This document shows positions 1 through 5,894 of a DNA stretch of 6,501 nt, one piece after another. The DNA is from Desulfotignum sp. Lineage in GTDB: Bacteria > Desulfobacterota > Desulfobacteria > Desulfobacterales > Desulfobacteraceae. Every line of letters begins with the position of its first letter. Position 1 is the stretch's first letter. The stretch lies in NCBI GenBank assembly GCA_011390695.1, contig JAABRW010000039.1, forward strand, positions 1-6,501, given 5' to 3'. Made by a program: the position numbers and the translations under genes. The notes beneath the pieces were generated by a model, which was not told where the DNA came from, made no database searches, and saw only the letters and a list, made by a program, of their open reading frames with translations.

Positions 1-998
1 ACGTTTTTCCAGGTAACCTCACCCACGACCGCCTCAGGTTTCCACCCGAACCATTTTTCAATATTCGGGCTTTTGTATCGGTTGATGCCGTCCTGGTCTA
101 TGATGACGATCACATCCCCGATATTGGCAAGCATTTTGCCGTGCATGGCTGCATTTTTTTTAATTGCATCTTCCGCCTGTTTCTGGTAGGTGATGTCCTC
201 CACAATACCCACACAGCCAAAAGATTTGCCCTCCTTATCCAGCAAAGGAGACACATATACTTTCACCGGGGTGGATTTTTCTGCCGTGATGCTGCAATAA
301 ACCCCTTCATAATAACCGGTATGGCCGTTTAACGCCTGCTGCAGCTCTCTGACCAGTTTTTTATCCGGCAGGGTGAGCATGTTCAGGCCCACCAGCGCTT
401 TTCTGGATGACCCGATGATGTTCACAAAATTGTCATTACAGTCTATAATGGTGCCGTCATTGTCGAAATGAAATACCCCGATGGGAGACTGTTCAAACAA
501 AAGCTGATACCGCAGGGCATTTTCCTTGAGCGCTGTTTCAGTATGCTTGTGCTGGGTGATGTCAGTAACAAACCCCAGGGTACCAACAAATTCCCCGGTC
601 TGTTTGTCAAACCGGGGACTGGCATCAATCAGAACCGGCAGTTCTTCACCGCTTTTGTGCTGCAGAACCATCTCATACCGGTCTGTTTTACCCTCAGCAC
701 GCCGTCTTTCCGCTTCCTGCACCATGTCATAATGGTCCAGGGGTATGATATCCAGCCATAACCGGCCGATGATCTCTTCGGGCCGGTATCCCAGCATTGC
801 CACAAATCCGGGATTCACAAAGGTGACAGTTCCCTTGATATCTGTCAGCACAAGGCCGTCGCTCATTGCTTTGACAACATCTTCATTGAATGTGCTTATG
901 CCGGACAGTTCTTTTTTCAGGTTCTCATATTCTGATGCAATCTGTTCCAGGACATGAATTCTTTTTTCCAAATCTGCATAACTGGGTCTGGGTGACAT
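1..998 (-). CDS. Multi-PAS sensor protein, probably a histidine kinase (C-terminal part beyond left edge)
   Basis: I translated this frame by hand from the ATG at 998-996. It stays open for 332 codons to the window edge, so the 3' part is missing. Residues 5-30 form a short Pro-Ser-Tyr leader running into a predicted coiled coil. Three PAS domains follow. The first spans about residues 37-153 (DGLVLTDIKG, then VNPGFVAMLGY, ending GFVTDITQHK). The second spans about 162-277 (SPIGVFHFDNDGTIIDCND, ending GIVEDITYQK). The third begins near 285 (IGDVIVIIDQDG) and is cut off. PAS domains of this type sense small ligands, redox state or partner proteins in the cytoplasm; no membrane segment is visible. 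The gene starts 24 bp after the hybrid kinase stop, with no terminator between them, so it is probably the next gene of the same operon. The ribosome site is weak (GAAAG-type purines). A kinase core downstream is the usual arrangement but is not seen here; a diguanylate cyclase or other output remains possible. Confidence 0.88.
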   Translation of the reverse strand, partial: MSPRPSYADLEKRIHVLEQIASEYENLKKELSGISTFNEDVVKAMSDGLVLTDIKGTVTFVNPGFVAMLGYRPEEIIGRLWLDIIPLDHYDMVQEAERRRAEGKTDRYEMVLQHKSGEELPVLIDASPRFDKQTGEFVGTLGFVTDITQHKHTETALKENALRYQLLFEQSPIGVFHFDNDGTIIDCNDNFVNIIGSSRKALVGLNMLTLPDKKLVRELQQALNGHTGYYEGVYCSITAEKSTPVKVYVSPLLDKEGKSFGCVGIVEDITYQKQAEDAIKKNAAMHGKMLANIGDVIVIIDQDGINRYKSPNIEKWFGWKPEAVVGEVTWKN

Positions 999-1022
999 CA
1001 AATTTCACTTTCTTTTTTTCAA

Positions 1023-2660
1023 TTAAGTATGGTTGTTAAAATCATGGTCATCGACACCTTCCAGTACATTCTGTACCTTGACAGCGATATCTTTCATGGA
1101 AAACGGTTTCTGGATAAACTGGACACCCTCATCCAGGACCCCCTGATGGGCAATGACATCGGCAGTATAGCCGGACATGAACAAAAATTTCAGTCCCGGA
1201 TAAAGGGATGCCAGTTGTGCGGCCAGATCCCGTCCATTCATCTCAGGCATGACCACATCCGTCAAAAGCAGGTGAATTTTCCCTGCATGTTTTTGTGCAA
1301 GTGCCATGGCTTTGCCCGGCGTGGGTGCGGCAAGAATGGTGTATTGTAAATCCTGAAGCATGGTTGTGAGCATCTCCAGAATGGTTTCTTCATCCTCCAC
1401 GATCAGGATGGTTTCGCCATTGCCTGCCGGGATATCTTCCGGTCTTGTTTCCGGTTTTTTTTCCATTTTTTCTGCATGGCAGGGCAGGTAAATATGAAAC
1501 GTGGTCCCATAATCCGGCTCGCTGTATACTTTTATAAAACCGTTGTTCTGTTTAACAATGCCGTAGATCATTGCCAGGCCCAGGCCGGTACCCTGGCCCA
1601 CATCCTTGGTGGTGAAAAAGGGTTCAAACAAATTGTTCAGGGTTTCCTTGCCCATGCCGCAGCCATCATCACTGACAGCCAGCAGGACAAACTCACCCGG
1701 AGAAAATCCCGGATTTTTTTTGCAGTACGCGGTATCAAAAGTTTTCATACCTGTTTCAATAGTGATCTTTCCCACACCGGCAATGGCATCTTTGGCATTT
1801 ACGCACAGGTTGGCCAGAATTTGATCGATCTGGGAAGGATCCATTTTTACGGGCTGCAGTTTTCCAGCAGGTTTCCAGAGCAGGTGGATATCTTCTCCGA
1901 TAAGCCGGCGCAGCATGGTAAGCATGGTTTCCACGGTATGGTTTAAATCAAGTACACGGGGATCGATGATCTGCTTTCTGGCAAAAGCCAGCAGCTGTTT
2001 TGTCAGGTCAGCCGAGCGCCGGGCCGCCTTGAGAACCCCCTGCAGATTTTTGTGCAGTTTTCCGGCAGGATCCACCTGGCCCAAAGCGGTCTGGGTATAT
2101 CCGATAATCACAGTAAGCATATTGTTGAAATCATGGGCCACCCCGCCTGCCAGCCGGCCCACGGATTCCATTTTCTGGGCCTGCAGCAGCTGACCCTGGA
2201 GCTGGCTGCGCTCTTCCATGGCGTTTTTCTGATCGGTTATATCAATGACCACATCTTCCATATACCCGTGTTCCGGCACAAGGCGGGTGTCAAACCTGAC
2301 CCAGATGGTGGACCCGTCCTTTCTGAAAAATGCGGCTTCTCTGTTCAGTATTTTGCCCGTATTTTTCAGTTCTGCAATAAATGCCTCCCGCTGGGCCTTA
2401 TCCGCATAATTTTCCGACAACACATACGATTTGATAAAAGCCTGCACATCATCATAACCGAAAATCTGTGCCATTTTTTTATTACATTCCAACACCATGC
2501 CGTCGCTTATCCGGGTTCGGGCCAGGCCGGCCTGGGCATTCTCATAAAGAGACCGGTAACGGCTTTCACTTTCCTGCAGGACTTTTTCACGCTCTGCCCG
2601 GGCCTGCTCCAGATCCTGAACCTGTTTGTGCAAAGCGTTATAGGTGGGATTATCCGCCAT
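1023..2660 (-). CDS. Cytoplasmic PAS - histidine kinase - receiver hybrid sensor kinase
   Basis: A 545-residue hybrid kinase. Residues 5-35 are a Pro-Thr-Tyr leader and coiled coil, and one PAS domain covers about 33-147. The dimerisation and phosphoacceptor helix has His176 in GGVAHDFNN. The ATPase domain shows the N box with Asn288 (ILANLCVNAKDAI), the G1 box Asp331-Asp-Gly-Cys-Gly, the F box LFEPFFTTK and the G2 box GQGTGLGL near 355-362. A receiver domain (about 416-535) has the acidic pair Glu422/Asp423, phosphoacceptor Asp468 (LLLTDVVMPEMNG), Ser496 and Lys518-Pro. All catalytic residues are present, so it should autophosphorylate and pass phosphate to its own receiver. There is no signal peptide or membrane segment, so the signal is cytoplasmic. 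The ATG at 2660 is supported by an AGGGAGA ribosome site 11 bases upstream and by an in-frame stop a few codons before it. No output domain follows the receiver, so phosphate probably moves on to another protein. Confidence 0.95.
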   Translation of the reverse strand: MADNPTYNALHKQVQDLEQARAEREKVLQESESRYRSLYENAQAGLARTRISDGMVLECNKKMAQIFGYDDVQAFIKSYVLSENYADKAQREAFIAELKNTGKILNREAAFFRKDGSTIWVRFDTRLVPEHGYMEDVVIDITDQKNAMEERSQLQGQLLQAQKMESVGRLAGGVAHDFNNMLTVIIGYTQTALGQVDPAGKLHKNLQGVLKAARRSADLTKQLLAFARKQIIDPRVLDLNHTVETMLTMLRRLIGEDIHLLWKPAGKLQPVKMDPSQIDQILANLCVNAKDAIAGVGKITIETGMKTFDTAYCKKNPGFSPGEFVLLAVSDDGCGMGKETLNNLFEPFFTTKDVGQGTGLGLAMIYGIVKQNNGFIKVYSEPDYGTTFHIYLPCHAEKMEKKPETRPEDIPAGNGETILIVEDEETILEMLTTMLQDLQYTILAAPTPGKAMALAQKHAGKIHLLLTDVVMPEMNGRDLAAQLASLYPGLKFLFMSGYTADVIAHQGVLDEGVQFIQKPFSMKDIAVKVQNVLEGVDDHDFNNHT

Positions 2661-2718
2661 TATTGTTACCGTCTCCCTGATTTTCTATTTTTAGTTCATC
2701 CCGCATCTTTCCGGCCAT
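2650..2718 (-). other. Possible 22-codon leader ORF bridging the gap between the Cys-tail regulator and the hybrid kinase
   Basis: An ATG at 2718-2716 opens a short frame coding MAGKMRDELKIENQGDGNN followed by Asn-Gly-Gly (two glycines) and TAA. It fills the only sizeable gap in the operon and ends 11 bases inside the hybrid kinase gene in another frame. No good ribosome site precedes it, so it may be chance. If translated it would couple the kinase start to upstream translation. Confidence 0.15.
2672..2678 (-). promoter_or_regulatory. Ribosome binding site AGGGAGA for the PAS-kinase-receiver gene
   Basis: AGGGAGA lies 11 bases before the ATG at 2660, slightly longer than the usual spacing. 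In the same frame a TAG lies a few codons upstream, so no longer product is possible and this start is secure. Confidence 0.6.
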
Positions 2719-2723
2719 ATCAG

Positions 2724-3347
2724 CTAATCTTTAACACCATATATATCCATATCCGGATAATGTATTTTTGCACATTCCTGGCAGATACCATGGCTGAAGC
2801 GTGCCTCGGATTTTTCCTGGATATAGGCCTCCACCTGATTCCAATACCCTTTGTCATCCCGGATTTTTTTGCAATGAGAACAGATGGGCAAAAGACCGCT
2901 CAGTTGTCTGACACTGGCCAGAGATTTTTCCAAGGCGGCCCGGGTTTTCTGTAAATCGGTCATCAGGCGCTGGCGCTCGATGGCATGGCGGATGGTCCGG
3001 ACAAGGGCATCAGCAGACAATTCCGCCTTGAACAGATAATCCTGGGCACCGGCCTGGACCGCTTTCACCGCCAGATCCTTGTCCCTGTTGCCGGTCATGA
3101 TGACAGCGGGAATATAGGGAAACTGCCGGTGAAATGACAAAAAAGTGTCAATACCCACACTATCGGGCAGCTGCAGATCGATGATGGCCACATCCACCGC
3201 ATTTTTTTTCCCGACAGACAGGGCGTTTTCAAAATGGTCACAGTGGAAGATGTTAAACAGGACATCATCCGCATCTTCCAGGGCCTCTTTCAACAGAAAA
3301 AAATCATCCGGGTTGTCTTCAATCACCAGAACAGGGATGGTTTCCAT
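2724..3347 (-). CDS. Response regulator: receiver domain plus C-terminal Cys-X2-Cys tail
   Basis: A 207-residue protein. Residues 1-122 are a receiver domain with Glu10/Asp11, phosphoacceptor Asp57 (VAIIDLQLPD), Thr85 (VIMTG) and the conserved Lys107, followed by Ala-Glu-Leu instead of the usual proline. Residues about 122-150 are a predicted coiled coil rich in Arg, Lys and Leu. The tail (about 151-197) carries PICSHCKKIRDDKGYWNQ and then FSHGICQECA, giving Cys156, Cys159, Cys189 and Cys192 with His186 nearby. From memory, this tail recurs at the ends of many receiver and PAS proteins of deltaproteobacteria. Its function is not established, to my knowledge. The two Cys-X2-Cys pairs suggest a zinc site or a redox switch, but that is inference. 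It starts 4 bp after the Rcp1-type regulator, with AAAGG overlapping that gene's stop as ribosome site, so the two should be co-translated. It has no DNA-binding or enzymatic domain; a protein-contact output is the likeliest role. Confidence 0.92.
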   Translation of the reverse strand: METIPVLVIEDNPDDFFLLKEALEDADDVLFNIFHCDHFENALSVGKKNAVDVAIIDLQLPDSVGIDTFLSFHRQFPYIPAVIMTGNRDKDLAVKAVQAGAQDYLFKAELSADALVRTIRHAIERQRLMTDLQKTRAALEKSLASVRQLSGLLPICSHCKKIRDDKGYWNQVEAYIQEKSEARFSHGICQECAKIHYPDMDIYGVKD

Positions 3348-3351
3348 TTTT

Positions 3352-3359
3352 TCACCTTT
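3352..3359 (-). promoter_or_regulatory. Ribosome binding site AAAGGTGA for the Cys-tail response regulator, overlapping the previous stop
   Basis: The coding strand reads AAAGGTGA, then AAAA and ATG at 3347. The TGA is the stop of the preceding regulator, so the site overlaps it. This supports the chosen start and close co-translation of the two receiver proteins. Confidence 0.6.
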
Positions 3360-3804
3360 CTTTGCGGGGCAGTTTCACCAGTTGCAGCCAGAACCCTTCA
3401 ATCTGTTTGATGATTTCAGAAAATTTCGTAAAATCAACCGGCTTGGCAATATAGCAGTTGGCATGCAGTTTATAGGACCGGCAGATATCTTCTTCGCTCT
3501 GGGAGGTGGTTAACACCACCACGGGCAGATCTGTGAGATCCGGATCATTGCGGATCTCCTGCAGAACTTCCCTGCCGTCCATCATTGGCAGGTTTAAATC
3601 CAGAAGTATCAGATCCGGCCGCGGTTTGTCCGCATATTCCCCCTGGCGGCGCAAAAATTTCATGGCTGCCATGCCGTCATACACCACATGCACATAGGTG
3701 CGCACTTTGGAATCTTTTAACGCCTCCATGGTCAGTTCCACATCATCCTCGTTATCTTCCACCAGAAGGATCTGTGCCGGTTTTGCATTCTCCATGTCTT
3801 TCAT
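3352..3804 (-). CDS. Single-domain response regulator, Rcp1/CheY-like
   Basis: A 150-residue stand-alone receiver. Visible residues are Glu16/Asp17 (ILLVEDNEDD), phosphoacceptor Asp69 (LILLDLNLPMMDG), Thr99 (VVVLTTSQSEED) and Lys121-Pro. It ends in the FWLQLVKLP tail typical of Rcp1, the partner regulator of the cyanobacterial phytochrome kinase Cph1. The insertion between strand 2 and strand 3 (LRRQGEYADKPRPD) also fits that family. The start codon overlaps the stop of the upstream kinase as ATGA, and an AGGGAG ribosome site lies 8 bases before it inside the kinase gene, so translation is coupled. An alternative ATG at codon 4 is less well placed. The upstream kinase has the matching phytochrome-type phosphoacceptor helix, so the two very likely form a cognate pair. 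With no output domain, the regulator should act by protein contact, as a phosphate shuttle, or as a phosphate sink for neighbouring kinases. Confidence 0.95.
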   Translation of the reverse strand: MKDMENAKPAQILLVEDNEDDVELTMEALKDSKVRTYVHVVYDGMAAMKFLRRQGEYADKPRPDLILLDLNLPMMDGREVLQEIRNDPDLTDLPVVVLTTSQSEEDICRSYKLHANCYIAKPVDFTKFSEIIKQIEGFWLQLVKLPRKER

Positions 3805-5885
3805 TTTGTCAACTCCCTGGTTTTGGGCAGGGTAAAATAAAATACAGATCCCCGCCCTTTTTGTGATACAACCCAGATCCGGCCGTTATGGCGCTCCACG
3901 ATTTTCCTGCACAGGGCCAGTCCGATACCGGTTCCGGAATACTCCCTGCGGGTATGCAGCCGCTGGAAGATCATAAAAATTCTGTCATAAAAGCGTGGTG
4001 AAATTCCGATGCCGTTATCTTTTACAAAAAAGCGGTATACATCCGCCTCTTCCTGAAACCCGATGTCAACCGCAGGGTGCCGGCTTGTATTATATTTCAA
4101 TGCATTGGTCACCAGATTTTGCAGCAGGCTGAACATCTGGTTGTTGTCAACATACAGGACCGGCAGCTCCGAGCAGGTGACAGCCGCCTGTTTTTCCTGG
4201 ATAATCGGCTGCAGATCCCGAACCACCTCTGCCAAAATCCGGGTCATATCGGTTTCTTTGGGCACCAGATCCTGGGTATTGACCCTGGACAGGGTCAGCA
4301 GGTCATTGATCAGCCCTTGCATGCGGTGGCCGGCATTGACAGCCCGTTCAATATAGTGGGTGCCTTTTTCATCCAGCTGATCCCGGTACCGGGATTGCAG
4401 CAACTGCAAAAACCCCACCGCGGCCCGCAAAGGTTCCTGAAGATCGTGGGAGGCCACATAGGCAAACTGCTGCAACTCCGCATTGGAGCGTTCCAGATCA
4501 ACCAGTGTTGCTTCCAGTTGTTCTTCTGTTTTTTTCAGGTCTGTGATGTCAACAAAGGTGGCCAGAAAATACTCGGAAAAAGCAGTGCCGGAAATGATAA
4601 CCCGCCTGGTATCTTTGTTTTTGCAGGTCACCAGGTATTCCATGGGATCGATGCTGTTTTGTGTTCCCTGTACTTTTTTGACCACCGCATCCCAGGTTTC
4701 GATCACCTGCTGCCGGTATGCCGGATCAGGATAGGCTGACTGCCACCAGGCATCCAGGGTGGGAATATCTGCAATGGTGTAGCCAAAGGTCTGGGTGAAT
4801 TTGGTATTGCAGTTTACCAGTATGCCTTCACTGGAGACATAGCACATGGGAATGGCTGCCACATTAAACAGGGTCCGGAATTTGTTTTCACTTTTCTGCA
4901 GGGTTGTCTCTGCCAGTTTGCGTTCCTGGATCTCCTGCTGCAGGTGCCAGGTTTTCCGGGTAACCTCTTTTTTCAATAACCAGATGCCAAGGCCGGCGAT
5001 TATCAGAACAAGGGGAACCAGAATGGCAAGCAGATACCAGGCCACTTGTTGCCAGCTGACTTTCGGCCCGGGCAGAATGGGGCTGAACCATTTATCGTAC
5101 AGGGTATTATACATGCCGCTGGCAATCACAATGGCCAGTCCTTCATTCAATTGTGCCAGAAGCGCTTTGTCCCCTTCCTGCACGGCAAAACAAAATTTCT
5201 GCTCATACCCCGACAATGGGCCGGGCATTGGTTTTAAATCGGTTTCACGCACAGATTTCACACTGATAACATTGGTGATATCCAGTTTTTTGAGCAGCTG
5301 AAACCCCACCAGCTGGAGCATGAGCACGGCATCATGTTTTCCGGAGGAAAGCTGCGTCAAGGCTTCTTCATAAGTATCGGTCAGGACCAATGTGGCTGTC
5401 AAGTGGTTCTGCAGGGCATACTCATGGGCATTGTCCCCCTTCATCACAATCACGGCCTTGTCCTGCAAATCCGCTTCACTTGTAATGGTGGTTTCATCCT
5501 TGCGCACAAATATTGTACCGTGCAGCCGCATGTAGGATACGGAAAAATCAAACACTTTATCCCGTTTTTCAGAATAGGAAACAAAGGGGAGCACATCCAG
5601 CCTGCCGTCCGCCAGCTGCTGCTTGATGTCATGCCAGGGCCCTGTTGCGATATCAACGGGCATGCCCATGGTCCGGGCCACTTCCTTGAGCAGATCCACG
5701 GAAAATCCGTCAGCTGCGCCATCACTGCGCACCAGGGCAAATGGCGGATAATCCAGCTCACTGGCTGATTTGATGATCCTGGCGGTACCCGGGGACTGGT
5801 CTGCTGCCCGGCCGGGAGAAACCACCAAAACCGGTATCAGCAGCCAGAATACAAAAAACGCTTTTCCCATTCCAGATATCTGCAT
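3801..5885 (-). CDS. Membrane histidine kinase with periplasmic solute-binding sensor domain and PAS domain
   Basis: A 694-residue sensor kinase. Residues 8-24 are hydrophobic and end at SPGRAA, fitting a signal peptide. Residues about 37-267 are a family 3 solute-binding (Venus flytrap) domain: ELDYPPFA, DGFSVDLLKEVA, then SYSEKRDKVFDFS with Arg108, and GMYNTLYDKWF at its end. A membrane helix follows at about 281-304 (VAWYLLAILVPLVLIIAGLGIW), then a coiled coil, a PAS domain (about 333-453, with the WWQSAYPDPAYR segment) and a phytochrome-type dimerisation helix with phosphoacceptor His480 (YVASHDLQEPLRAAVGF). The ATPase domain has Asn594, Asp623-Asn-Gly-Ile-Gly and GTGIGLAL at 651-658. All kinase residues are intact. 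Architecture resembles BvgS/EvgS sensors but with one binding domain, a Cph1-like core and no receiver. It begins 9 bp after the upstream hybrid kinase; the ribosome site is weak (GAGAG) and Met6 is a possible alternative start. The ligand is unknown, probably a small organic solute. Confidence 0.95.
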   Translation of the reverse strand: MQISGMGKAFFVFWLLIPVLVVSPGRAADQSPGTARIIKSASELDYPPFALVRSDGAADGFSVDLLKEVARTMGMPVDIATGPWHDIKQQLADGRLDVLPFVSYSEKRDKVFDFSVSYMRLHGTIFVRKDETTITSEADLQDKAVIVMKGDNAHEYALQNHLTATLVLTDTYEEALTQLSSGKHDAVLMLQLVGFQLLKKLDITNVISVKSVRETDLKPMPGPLSGYEQKFCFAVQEGDKALLAQLNEGLAIVIASGMYNTLYDKWFSPILPGPKVSWQQVAWYLLAILVPLVLIIAGLGIWLLKKEVTRKTWHLQQEIQERKLAETTLQKSENKFRTLFNVAAIPMCYVSSEGILVNCNTKFTQTFGYTIADIPTLDAWWQSAYPDPAYRQQVIETWDAVVKKVQGTQNSIDPMEYLVTCKNKDTRRVIISGTAFSEYFLATFVDITDLKKTEEQLEATLVDLERSNAELQQFAYVASHDLQEPLRAAVGFLQLLQSRYRDQLDEKGTHYIERAVNAGHRMQGLINDLLTLSRVNTQDLVPKETDMTRILAEVVRDLQPIIQEKQAAVTCSELPVLYVDNNQMFSLLQNLVTNALKYNTSRHPAVDIGFQEEADVYRFFVKDNGIGISPRFYDRIFMIFQRLHTRREYSGTGIGLALCRKIVERHNGRIWVVSQKGRGSVFYFTLPKTRELTK
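3813..3818 (-). promoter_or_regulatory. Ribosome binding site AGGGAG for the Rcp1-type regulator, inside the kinase gene
   Basis: The coding strand reads AGGGAG, 8 bases and then ATG at 3804, with the kinase stop TGA overlapping that ATG (ATGA). The strong site and the overlap fix the regulator start and imply that ribosomes finishing the kinase reinitiate on it, which would tie the amounts of the two proteins together. Confidence 0.75.
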
Positions 5886-5894
5886 AAAATTCTC

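Noticed and set aside
154..161. Run of eight A on the coding strand, also at 1714-1721 and 3202-3209, as a possible slippage or phase-variation site
   Set aside because: All three simply encode Lys-Lys-Asn inside intact domains. The frames continue normally on both sides and no alternative product of interest appears after a shift.
999..1022. Possible terminator between the hybrid kinase and the multi-PAS gene because of the T-rich stretch
   Set aside because: On the transcribed sense the tract reads as A and G rich with no hairpin before it, so it does not look like an intrinsic terminator for the minus-strand operon.
2052..2954. 300-codon plus-strand open frame opposite the hybrid kinase and the Cys-tail regulator
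   Set aside because: It runs antisense to two well-supported genes and across the gap between them. Its product shows no recognisable domain and is rich in His, Phe, Gly and Ile in the way mirrored frames are.
4077..4739. 220-codon plus-strand open frame opposite the solute-binding kinase
   Set aside because: It is a mirror of the PAS and kinase coding region with no domain, ribosome site or conserved motif of its own.
5334..5768. 144-codon plus-strand open frame opposite the flytrap domain
   Set aside because: It is antisense to a clear solute-binding domain and its protein has no recognisable pattern.
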